A DNA stretch of 64,000 nt from positions 36,721-100,720 of the forward strand of contig NW_026040159.1 of assembly GCF_023343835.1 (NCBI RefSeq), given 5' to 3'. Under the pieces are notes generated by a model that was given only the letters and a program-made list of their open reading frames with translations, was not told the DNA's origin and did not search any database. Both the position numbers and the translations under genes were made by a program. Origin of the DNA: Lagopus muta (lineage: Eukaryota > Chordata > Aves > Galliformes > Phasianidae). Positions 30,590 through 41,900 of this stretch are shown in pieces. Each line of letters starts with the position of its first letter. Within the stretch, counting starts at the first letter, position 1.

Positions 30590-33540
30590 AGAAAGGAGAA
30601 ATCAAATAAAAATTAATGAGAACAAAAGCAGAAATTAATGTGAATAAAACAATAGTAATAATAATATTAATAACATTGATATAATAATAATAATAATAGT
30701 AATAATAATAGTAATAATGTAAAATGACAGTAATAAAATAACTGTAATAAAATAATAATAATAATAAAATAATAAGGAAATAAAAAATAAAGGAAAATAA
30801 AATAAAGGAAAATAAAATGAAATTAATAAAATTCATAAAATAAAATAATAATAATGATGATAATAATAATGATAATAATAATAAAATACTGATAAGGAAA
30901 TAAAATAAAATAATAAAATAAAAATGAAATTAATGAAATAAAGTAAAATAAAGTAAAATAAAATAAAATAAAATAAAATAAAATAAAATAAAATAAAATA
31001 AAATAAAATAAAATAAAGAAAAATAAAATAAAATTAATAAAATAAAATAAAATAAAGGAAAATAAAATTAATAAAATTAATAAAATAAAATGAAACGAAA
31101 TAAAGGAAAATAAAATAGAATTAATAAAATCAATAAAATAAAATAAATTGAAATAACGGAAAATAAAATAAAGGAAAATAAAAAATAAAATGAAAGTAAT
31201 AAAAGTAATAAAATAAAATAAAATTAATAAAATAAAATTAATAAAATTAATGAAATAAAATAAAATAAAATAAAATAAAATAAAATAAAATAAAGGAAAA
31301 TAAAATAAAGGAAAATAAAATAAAATTAATGAAATTAATAAAATAAAATGAAATGAAATAAAGGAAAATAAAATAGAATTAATAAAATCAATAAAATAAA
31401 ATAAATTGAAATAACGGAAAATAAAATAAAGGAAAATAAAAAATAAAATGAAAGTAATAAAAGTAATAAAATAAAATAAAATAAAATAAAATAAAATAAA
31501 ATAAAGGAAAATAAAATAAAGGAAAATAAAATGGAATTAATAAAATTAATAAAAAAGTAAAACGAAGCCAAATAAAATAATGGGACATAAAAGGAAATAA
31601 AAGGAAACAGGAAAGGAAATGAAAGGCAATAAATAAAAGGGAGCAGGATGAATAAAATAGAATTAATAAAAATTAATGAATGAATTAATTAATTGAAATA
31701 AAATTAATAACAATTTATGAAATCAAATAAAGAAAATAAAATTAAAATAAAGCATAATAAAATTAATGAAACTAATAAAAAATAAATAAAATGAAGGAAA
31801 ATAAAAGGAAGTAAAATAAATAAAAGGAAATAATATAATATAATATAATATAATATAATATAATATAATATAATATAATATAATATAATATAATATATAA
31901 TAATTAATAACGGCAAGTAATAAAAATAATAATAAATAAAATAAAGGAAAATAAAAAGAAAATGAAGTGATGAAATGAAGTCAATGAATCAGAGGAAAAT
32001 GAAAGAAAATTAATATTAAAATTAAATGAATTAATTAAAATTAATAATAAAATTAAAAATTAATAAAATTAATGAATAGAAGAAAATAAAGTGAATAAAA
32101 ACAATCAAAGGAAATGAAATCAAACAATGGAAATGAAACCAATAAAATGAAACAAATAAAAAATAAAGGAAATGAAAAATAAAATGAAAAATAAAAGAAA
32201 TGGAAAAATAAATGAAAAATAAAAGGAAATTAAAAAATAAAATGAAAAATAATAGAATAATAAAAATAAAATAAAATAAATAAATAAATAAATAAATAAA
32301 TAAAAATAAAATAAATGAAAAAATAAAATAAACGAAAAACAAAATAAATGAAAAAATAAAACAAAAGAAAAATAAAAGGAATGAAAAATAAAAGGAAATA
32401 AAAAATAAAAGAAATGAAAAATAAAATAAATAAAAAATAAAATAAATAAAAATAAAAATAAATGGAAAAATAAAAGAAATGAAAAAATAAAAGAAATGAA
32501 AAAATAAAACAAAAGAAAAATAAAACAAAAGAAAAATAAAAGCAATGAAAAGTAAAAGGAAATAAAAAATAAAATAAATAAAAATAAATGGAAAAATAAA
32601 AAATGAAAATTAAAAGGAAATAAAAAATAAAATGAAAAATAAAAGAAATGAAAAAATAAAACAAAAGAAAAATAAATGGAATGAAAAATAAAAGAAATGA
32701 AAAACAAAATAAACGATAAATAAAAGAAATGAAAAATAAAAGGATATAAAAAATAAATGAAAAATAAAATAAACGAAAAATAAAAGGAAATAAAAAATAA
32801 AATGAATGAAAAATAAAATAAAGGGAAAATAAAATAAATGAAAAGTAAAAGAAATGAAAACATAAAAGAAATGAAAAATAAAATAAACGAAAAATAGAAG
32901 GAAATTTAAAATAAAATGAAAAATAAAATGCAAAATAATGGAATTGAAAAATAAAATAAATGAAATAAATAAAAATAAATGAAAAATAAAATAAACGAAA
33001 AATAAAAGAAATGAAAAAATAAAACAAAAGAAAAATAAATGGAATGAAAAATAAAAGGAAATAAAAAATAAAATAAATAAAAAATAAAATAAATAAAAAT
33101 AAACGAAAAATGAAAGAAATGAAAAAATAAAAGAAATAAAAAATAAAAGAAATAAAAATAAACGAAAAATGAAAGAAATGAAAAAATAAAAGAAATAAAA
33201 CAGAAAAAATGAAAAATAAAAGAAATGAAAAATAAAAGGAATGAAAAAATAAAAGGAATGAAAAATAAAATTCATAAAAATAAAATAAACGAAAAATAGA
33301 AGGAAATTAAAAATAAAATGAAAAATAAAAGAAATGAAAAATAAAAAGAAAAAGAAAATGAAAAATAAAAGAAATAAAAAATAAAAGAAATGAAAAATAA
33401 ACGAAAAATAAACGAAAATTAAAAGAAATGAAAAATAAAAGGAAATAAGAAATAAAATAAATGAAAAATGAAATAAACGAAAAATAAAATGTGATAATAA
33501 ATACAATATATATTATATAAATAATATAATGAATTAATTA
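30590..33540. repeat. AT-rich microsatellite, A-rich strand on +
   Basis: About 3 kb of AAAATAAAATAAAGGAAAAT-type units. Sub-blocks: pure AAAAT near 30950-31015, TATAA repeats at 31830-31905, AAATAAATGAAAAATAAAAG from 32160. The polarity change from T-rich to A-rich lies at about 30560-30590. Confidence 0.92.
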
Positions 33541-33835
33541 TTAAAATGAGGTAAATGAAAAGAAATTGCAGCAAAATGGCGGGAATTTGGGGCCGTTGGG
33601 GAAAGAGGGGGGGAAAAGGATCGAAGCCCCGCGTTAAAACCGAGGCAATTAATTAAATGCAATTCAATTAAGTGCGGGACAGAAAAAGCGAGGTTTTGCT
33701 CGCTCTGTTTTTAACCAAAATCGCCCTTTTTCACCCCAAAACGCCTCATTGCCCTCCTCAGTGAAACGCGCGGCTGCTTCTGTGCAAAACAGCCGTTTTC
33801 AGCCCCCTCTGTGTGGGGGGGAAAACCCTTCGGGC
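33541..33835. other. Transition segment upstream of the promoter-like array
   Basis: AT content falls sharply here; AAAATGGCGGG (YY1-like) near 33573 and a CpG-containing stretch follow. No coding region seen. Confidence 0.4.
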
Positions 33836-35657
33836 GGAAACAGCGCTCAAAAATAGCAAAAAAATCGCCAATTTCCCCTTTTTTGCCCCAATTTGGCGCG
33901 GAGCGTTCGCGTCCTGAGGCCTCTTGTCCGCCCTGCGCCGCCGTAGCGTTGCCGAGGGGGCGGGATCTGCCTGGCAACGCGCTGTGATTGGCTGCGGCCC
34001 TTAGCAACGGCGTGGAGGCCCTTAGCAACGGCGCCATTTTGCTTAGCAACCGCGCTGCCATTCATTGAGGCCTACGGGGGGAAAAGTGTTCGGGCGGAAA
34101 GGGCGCCGAATCGTAGCCAAAATCGCAGATTCGCCCTTTTTCGCCCCAATTTTACGTGTCTTCGGTGCGGAACTTTGCCCTTTAATTTTGCCCTACTTTT
34201 ACACGCCCTTGATGCGGAGCGTTCGCGTTCTGAAGTCTCTTGTGCGCCCTGCGCCGCCGTAGCGTTGCCGAGGGGGCGGGATCTGCCTGGCAACGCGCTG
34301 TGATTGGCTGCGGCCCTTAGCAACGGCGTGGAGGCCCTTAGCAACGGCGCCATTTTGCTTAGCAACCGCGCTGCCCTTCATTGAGGCCTACGGGGGAAAA
34401 AGCGTTCGGGCGGAAAGGGCGCCGAATCGTAGCCAAAATCGCAGATTCGCCCTTTTTCGCCCCGATTTTACTTGTCTTCGGTACGGAACTTTGCCCTTTC
34501 TTGCCCCAATTTTACACGCCCTTGGTGCGGAGCGTTCGCGTTCTGAAGTCTCTTGTGCGCCCTGCGCTGCCGTAGCGTTGCCGAGGAGGCGGGATCTGCC
34601 TGGCAACGCGCTGTGATTGGCTGCGGCCCTTAGCAACGGCGTGGAGGCCCTTAGCAACGGCGCCATTTTGCTTAGCAACCGCGTTGCCCTTCATTGAGGC
34701 CTACGGGGGGGAATGCGTTCGGGCGGAAAGGGCGCCGAATCGTAGCCAAAATCGCAGATTCGCCCTTTTTCGCCCCAATTTTACGTGTCTTCGGTACGGA
34801 ACTTTGCCCTTTAACTTTGCCCTTATTTGCCCTACTTTTACACGCCTTTGGTGCAGAACGTTCGCGTTCTGAAGTCTCTTGTGCGCCCTGCGCCGCCGTA
34901 GCGTTGCCGAGGGGGCGGGATCTGCCTGGCAACGCGCTGTGATTGGCTGCGACCCTTAGCAACGGCGTGGAGGCCCTTAGCAACGGCGCCATTTTGCTTA
35001 GCAACCGCGCTGCCCTTCATTGAGGCCTACGGGGGGAAAAGCGTTCGGGCGGAAAGGGCGCCGAATCGTAGCCAAAATCGCAGATTCGCCCTTTTTCGCC
35101 CCAATTTTACTTGTCTTCGGTACGGAACTTTGCCCTTTCTTGCCCCAATTTTACACGCCCTTGGTGCGGAGCGTTCGCGTTCTGAAGTCTCTTGTGCGCC
35201 CTGCGCTGCCGTAGCGTTGCCGAGGAGGCGGGATCTGCCTGGCAACGCGCTGTGATTGGCTGCGGCCCTTAGCAACGGCGTGGAGGCCCTTAGCAACGGC
35301 GCCATTTTGCTTAGCAACCGCGCTGCCATTCATTCAGGCCTACGGGGGAAAAAGCGTTCGGGCGGAAAGGGCGCCGAATCGTAGCCAAAATCGCAGATTC
35401 GCCCTTTTTCGCCCCAATTTTACGTGTCTTCGGTGCGGAACTTTGCCCTTTCTTGCCCTAATTTTACACGCCTTTGATGCGGAGCGTTCGCGTCCTGAGG
35501 TCCCTTGTCCACCCTGCGCCGCCGTAGCGTTGCCGAGGGGGCGGGATCTGCCTGGCAACGCGCTGTGATTGGCTGCGGCCCTTAGCAACGGCGTGGAGGC
35601 CCTTAGCAACGGCGCCATTTTGCTTAGCAACCGCGCTGCCATTGAGGCCTACGGAGT
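33836..35657 (+). promoter_or_regulatory. Six tandem ~313-bp promoter-like units upstream of SALL2
   Basis: The phrase CGTTGCCGAGG starts at 33947, 34263, 34576, 34902, 35215 and 35528, spacing 313-326 bp. Each unit has a GC box (GGGGCGGG or GGAGGCGGG), TGGCAACGCG, an inverted CCAAT box (TGATTGGCTG), three CTTAGCAAC words (RFX X-box half-sites) and CGCCATTTTG (YY1-like), then a CpG-rich linker with TTCGGGCGGAAAGGGCGCCG. The array ends about 200 bp before the SALL2 start codon. Interpretation as a multiplied CpG-island promoter is inferred; RFX, NF-Y and YY1 motifs are known elements. The small open frames in it repeat with the units and are not genes. Confidence 0.7.
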
Positions 35658-35863
35658 GGAAAAAGGAAGGGGGGGGGGGGGGGGTTAAGGGAAGGAAAGG
35701 GTTAAAAGAAACAAAAGAAAGGATAAAAAAAAAAAAAAAAGGAAAAGAAAAGAAAAGAAAAAAGAGGAAAATAAAGGAGTTTTTTGAAAGGGAAAGGCGA
35801 GAAAAAAAAGGAAAAGAAGGAATCGGGGCGGGTCGCTGAGGGGCCCCATCCGGGGCTCCGTCG
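35658..35863 (+). other. SALL2: Probable SALL2 5' UTR
   Basis: Begins with a long G run (35667-35685) and an A/G-rich stretch, then a GC-rich segment just before the ATG (GGCCCCATCCGGGGCTCCGTCG). The transcription start cannot be fixed from sequence. Confidence 0.4.
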
Positions 35864-35906
35864 ATGCCGAGGTTGAAGCAGCGCCGGCCGCAGCAGCTCC
35901 GATACG
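35864..35906 (+). CDS. SALL2: SALL2 exon 1 (coding part)
   Basis: ATG at 35864 followed by PRLKQRRPQQLRY, then a donor CG|GTGCGT at 35906/35907. SALL proteins start with a conserved NuRD-recruiting peptide of the form MSRRKQxxPQ; this one keeps KQRRPQQL, which fits SALL2 best, but has Pro-Arg-Leu in place of Ser-Arg-Arg. The exon ends in phase 1 and joins exon 2 in frame (Gly codon across the junction), which opens straight into a Ser tract. Position directly downstream of the CpG-rich array supports it as the first exon. The change in the repressor peptide could weaken NuRD recruitment; that is inference. Confidence 0.8.
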
Positions 35907-36296
35907 GTGCGTTTATTTTTGGGGGGGGGGGGTTCATGAGATTTTGAGGGTATTTTGGTGAGAAAATGGTGGGGTTTGGGGGTTGAGGGGGGGGGGGAAA
36001 TGGGGGGAAAATGGGGAAAATGAGCCAAAAATGGGGAAAATGAGCCAAAAATGAGGTGGGAAAAGCGGATTGGGGGGGGGGATAGGGGGGGCAGGGGGGG
36101 AAGTGTCCCAAAATTGCTTGGAATGGACCCAAAATGGGGTTTGTGGAAGGCAGGGTCCCCTAAAAGGCATTTGGGTTTTGGGGGGGGGGGGGGTTTGGGG
36201 GGGGGAGATGGGGGGGGGATGGGGGGGGGGGATGGGGGGGGATGGGGAGGGGGGGGGTTGAAAACGGTTTGAAATTGATTAAAATGCCCTGAGGAA

Positions 36297-36357
<61 letters not shown>

Positions 36358-38920
36358 TGTTCGATTGACCTGAAATTGATTCAAAAGAGGCGCTGGGATG
36401 CAATAAAATGTCTGAAATATGGAAGATTTTGGATGGAAATCCCTCAAATTGATACAGAATCGGGCCTAAAACCCCTCAGAATGACCCAAAATGGACCGAA
36501 ATCCTTCAAATCACCTGCAAATTGACCATAAAACACCTCAGAATGACTCAAAATTGCCCTAAATTTCTCAAATCTCCTCAAAATTATCCCCCAAATCACC
36601 TCAGAATGGCCCAAAATGGACCAAAATCCCTCATTTTAGGGACAATATCCCTCAATTTTGGGCCAATATCCCTCATTTTTTGGGTCAGTATCCTTCATTT
36701 TTGGCCAACATCCCTTATTTTTGTCCAATATCCTCATTTTTGGGCCAACATCCCTCATTTTTTGCCAATATCCCTCATTTTTGGCCAACATCCCTCAATT
36801 TTGGGCCAATATCCCTCATTTTTGGGCCAACATCCCTCATTTTTGTCCAATATCCCTCATTTTTGTCCAATATCCCTCATTTTTGGGCCAACATCCCTCA
36901 TTTTTGTCCAATATCCTCATTTTTTGTCCAACATCCCTCATTTTTGGGTCAATATCCCTCATTTTTGGGCCAACATCCCTCAATTTTGGGACAATATCCC
37001 TCTTTTTTGGCCAACATCCCTCATTTTTTGGGTCAATATCCCTCATTTTTGTCCAATATCCTCATTTTTTGTCCAATATCCCTCATTTTTGGGCCAACAT
37101 CCCTCAATTTTGGCCAATATCCCTCAGTTTTGACCAACATCCCTCATTTCTTGACCAATATCCCTCATTTTTGGCCAATATCCCTCATTTTTGGCCAACA
37201 TCCCTCATTTTTTGGGTCAAATATCCCTCAATTTTGGGCCAACATCCCTCATTTTTTACCAATATCCCTCAATTTTTGTCCAATATCCCCCATTTTTGGC
37301 CAGTATCCCCTCATTTTTGGGCCAAGATCTCTCATTTTTGTCCAATATCCTCATTTTTTGGCCAACATCCCTCATTTTTGGGCCAATATCCCTCATTTTT
37401 GGCCAACATCCCTCATTTTTGTCCAATATCCTCATTTTTTGTCCAACATCCCTCATTTTTTGTCCAACATCCCTCATTTTGGCCAACCTCCCTCAATTTT
37501 GGGACAACATCCCTCATTTTTGGGCCAACATCCCTCATTTTTGGGCCAATATCCCTCATTTTTGTCCAATATCCCTCAATTTTGGGCCAACGATCCCTCA
37601 TTTTTGACCAATATCCCTCAATTTTTGTCCAATATCCCCCATTTTTGGCCAACATCTCTCATTTTTGGGCCAACATCCCTCATTTTTCGGTCAATATCCT
37701 TCATTTTTGGGCCAACATCCCTCATTTTTAACCAATATCCCTCATTTTTGGCCAACATCCCTCATTTTTGGGTCAATATCCTTCATTTTTGGCCAACATC
37801 CCTTATTTTTGGGCCAACATCCCTCATTTTTGTGGCCAATATCCCTCATTTTTTGGCCAACATCCCTCATTTTTGGGCCAATATCCCTCATTTTTGGGCC
37901 AACATCCCTCATTTTTGTCCAATATCCTCATTTTTTGGCCAACATCCCTCATTTTTGGCCAACATCCCTCATTTTTGGCCAATATCCCTCATTTTTGACC
38001 AACATCCCTCATTTCTTGACCAATATCCCTCATTTTTGGCCAATATCCCTCAATTTTGGGCCAATATCCCTCAATTTTGGGCCAATATCCCTCATTTTTG
38101 ACCAATATCCCTCAATTTTGGGCCAACATCCCTCTTTTTTGGGCCAACATCCCTCATTTTTTGGGTCAATATCCCTCAATTTTGGGCCAACATCCCTCAT
38201 TTTTGACCAATATCCCTCAATTTTGGGCCAATATCCCCCATTTTTGGCCAACATCCCTCATTTTTGGCCAATATCCCTCATTTTTGACCAACATCCCTCA
38301 TTTCTTGACCAATATCCCTCATTTTTGGCCAGTATCCCTCAATTTTTGGCCACTATCCCTCATTTTTGGCCAACATCCCTCATTTTTTGGGTCAATATCC
38401 CTCAATTTTGGGCCAACATCCCTCATTTTTGACCAATATCCCTCAATTTTTGTCCAATATCCCTCATTTTTGGCCAATATCTCTCATTTTTGGGCCAACA
38501 TCCCTCATTTTTGGCCAGTATCCCTCATTTCTTGACCAATATCCTCATTTTTGGCCAACATCCCTCAGTTTTGGCCAGTATTCCTCATTTTTTACCAATA
38601 TCCCTCAATTTTGGGTCAACATCCCTCAATTTCTGGGGCCAACCTCCCTCAATTTTGGGCCAACCTCCCTCAATTTTGGGCCAACCTCCCTCAATTTTGG
38701 GCCGACATCCCTCATTTTTGGGCCAATATCTCTCATTTTAGGACCCCTTTTTAGGGCCCAAAACCACTCATTTTGGGGGGCCGTTTTCACTCCTTTTTAC
38801 CAGATCACCCAAACAACGACCCCCCCCCCTCCCCCTCCCCCCCCCCAAACCCCCCTCCCCATTTTGGGAACAATTCACCCTAATTTTCACCCCCTCTTTT
38901 TTTTTTTTGTCTCCCCCCAG
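35907..38920 (+). other. SALL2: SALL2 intron 1
   Basis: GTGCGT donor; acceptor after a T/C tract (TTTTTTTTTTGTCTCCCCCCAG). Contents: G-rich part to 36260, AAT trinucleotide run 36296-36355, then about 2.1 kb of a ~21-bp minisatellite (CCAACATCCCTCATTTTTGGG, 36640-38735). No gene inside. Confidence 0.75.
36640..38735 (+). repeat. ~21-bp minisatellite in SALL2 intron 1
   Basis: About 100 copies of CCAACATCCCTCATTTTTGGG with CCAATATC and GTCCAATATC variants. Long open frames (Asn-Ile-Pro-His-Phe type) are translations of the unit. Confidence 0.92.
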
Positions 38921-41900
38921 GTTCCCCCGGCGCCTCCCCAGCCCCCCGCCGTCCTCCCAAGGACCCTTCCTCCTCCTCTTCCTCTTCCTCTTCCTCTTCC
39001 TCTTCCTCTTCCTCTTCCTCTTCCTCTTCCTCCTCTTCCTCTTCCTCTTCCTCCTCTTCCTCTTCCTCTTCCTCTTCCTCTTCCTCCTCCTCCTCCTCTT
39101 CCTCCTCTTCCTCTTCCTCTTCCTCTTCCTCTTCCTCCTCTTCCTCTTCCTCTTCCTCTTCCTCTTCCTCTTCCTCTTCCTCTTCCTCTTCCTCTTCCTC
39201 TTCCTCTTCCTCTTCCTCTTCCTCTTCCTCTTCCTCTTCTTCCTCCTCTTCCTCTTCCTCTTCCTCCTCCCCGTGGACCCCTCCAGCCATGCCATCAGAA
39301 CCAGAACCCCCCCATCCCGCCGTCGCCCCCCACCACCCCAAAACCCCCCCAATTCTGGCGCTTGCCCCCTTGACATCCCCCTGTTGCTGGAGGAGCTCCG
39401 GGTGTTACAACAACGTCAGCTCCGCCAAATGCAGCTGACCGAAGACATCTGTCGCCAGGTCCCTCCTCTTGGGGGCCCTGAGCACCCCAAAATCCCGCTC
39501 CCCCCCCTTCCCCCACCTCCCCCCCCCTCGCAAAAAGCCGCATTTCATCGCTGGGAAACCTTTTTTCCCTCTTTTCCCCCCTAAAAACCAACCTCATGCC
39601 ACCGCCGCCGCGGCCGCTTTCTTCTTGGCGGCCCCCTACCGCGGTGGGGGGTTGGGGTGATGCCGGTGGTCTCGGCCCACCCCCCAAATTTGCCCACCCC
39701 CCAAATTTGGCAGCGGGGGACGCGGTGGGGACGCGACACGAGTGCGGCTTTTGCGGGAAGGGATTCGGGAGCGAAAGCGCCCGCCAGATCCACCTCAGGT
39801 CCCACACGGGCGAACGGCCCTACGGCTGTAACGTCTGCGGCAACCGCTTCACCACGCGCGGCAACCTGAAGGTTCACTACCACCGGCACAGGCAGAAGGT
39901 TCACCGCATGGCCGGGAGCCCCCAGGCCACCAACGGGGGTCAGTTGGCCTCCAGCAACACCCAGTTGGCCTCCAGCAACAACCAGTTGGCCTCCAGCTAC
40001 AAACAGTTGGCCTCCAACAGCACCCAGTTGGCCTCCAGCAACACCCACTTGGCCTCCAGCAACACCCAGTTGGCCTCCAGCTACAACCAGTTGGGCCTCC
40101 AACAGCACCCAGTTGGCCTCCAGCAACACCCAGTTGGCCTCCAACAGCACCCAGTTGGCCTCCAGCAACACCCAGTTGGCCTCCAACAACAACCAGTTGG
40201 CCTCCAGCAACACCCAGTTGGCCTCCAACAGCACCCAGTTGGCCTCCAGCAACACCCAGTTGGCCTCCAGCTACAACCAGATGGCATCCAACAGCGTGCA
40301 GGCCACTTGTCAACACTCAACTGGCCTCCAGCAACACCCAGTTGGCCTCCAGCAACACCCAGTTGGCCTCCAGCAACAACCAGTTGGCCTCCAACAACAC
40401 CCAGTTGGCCTCCAGCAACACCCAGTTGGCCTCCAACAACAACCAGTTGGCCTCCAACAACAACCAGTTGGCCTCCGACAGCGTGCAGCCACTTGTCAAC
40501 ACCCAGTTGGCCTCCAGCAATACCCAGTTGGCCTCCAACAACACCCAGTTGGCCTCCAGCAACACCCAGTTGGCCTCCAGCAACACCCAGTTGGCCTCCA
40601 ACAGTGTGCAGCCACTTGTCAACGCTCAACTGGCCTCCAGCAACACCCAGTTGGCCTCCAGCAACACCCAGTTGGCCTCCAACAGCGTGCGGCCACTTGT
40701 CGACAACCAGTTGGCCTCCAACAGCACCCAGTTGGCCTCCAACAGCACCCAGTTGGCCTCCAGCAACACCCAGTTGGCCTCCAGCAACACCCAGTTGGCC
40801 TCCAACAGCACCCAGTTGGCCTCCAGCAACACCCAGTTGGCCACCAACAGCAACCAGTTGGCCTCCAACAGCGTGCAGCCACTTGTCATCACTCAATTGG
40901 CCTCCAGCAACAACCAGTTGGCCTCCAACAGCACCCAGTTGGCCTCCAGCTACAACCAGTTGGCCTACAGCAACACCCAGTTGGCCTCCAGCTACAACCA
41001 GTTGGCATCTGACAGCTTGCAGCCACTTGTCAATACTCAGCTGGCGTCCAGCAACACCCAGATGGCCTCCAAGAACACCCAGTTGGCCTCCAACAGCATG
41101 CAACCGCTTGTCATCACTCAACTGGCCTCCAACAGCACCCAGTTGGCCTCCAACAGCACCCAGTTGGCCTCCAGCAACAACCAGTTGGCCTCCAACAACA
41201 CCCACTCGGCCTCCAGCAACACCCAGTTGGCCTCCAACAGCACCCAGTTGTCCTCCAGCAACACCCAGTTGGCCTCCAGCAACACCCAGTTGGCCTCCAA
41301 CAGCACCCCAGTTGGCCTCCAGCAACACCCAGTTGGCCTCCAACAGCGTGCAGCCACTTGTCAACACCCAGTTGGCCTCCAGCAACACCCAGTTGGCCTC
41401 CAACAGCACCCAGTTGGCCTCCAGCAACACCCAGTTGGCCTCCAACAGCACCCAGTTGGCCTCCAACGGCACCCAGTTGGCCTCCGACAGCGTGCAGCCA
41501 CTTGTCAACATTCAACTGGCCTCCAACAACACCCAGTTGGCCTCCAACAGTGTGCAGCCACTTGTCAACACTCAGCTGGCCTCCAGCAACAACCAGTTGG
41601 CCTCCAACAGCACCCAGTTGGCCTCCAACAACACCCAGTTGGCCTCCAGCAACACCCAGTTGGCCTCCAGCAACACCCAGTTGGCCTCCAGCAACACCCA
41701 GTTGGCCTCCAACAGCACCCAGTTGGCCTCCAAGAACACTCAGTTGGCCTCCAGCAACAACCAGTTGGCCTCCAGCAACACCCAGTTGGCCTCCAACAAC
41801 ACCCAGTTGGCCTCCAACAGCGTGCAGCCACTTGTCAACACCCAGTTGGCCTCCAGCAACACCCAGTTGGCCTCCAACAGCACCCAGTTGGCCTCCAGCA

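Noticed and set aside
28700-33500. Phe/Tyr/Ile-rich membrane-like proteins in the AT block
   Set aside because: Simple ATT and AAAAT repeats produce these on either strand.
34065-35330. Small repeated genes upstream of SALL2 (60-110 residues, both strands)
   Set aside because: They recur identically with each 313-bp unit, have no homology I know, and lie in CpG-island promoter-like DNA.
36522-38750. Phe/Pro/His/Asn repeat proteins in SALL2 intron 1
   Set aside because: Open frames in several registers of a 21-bp unit inside an intron with clear splice sites.
38880-39376. Poly-Glu, Lys-Arg and Leu-Phe open frames
   Set aside because: Shadows of the TCTTCC tract whose coding frame is Ser.
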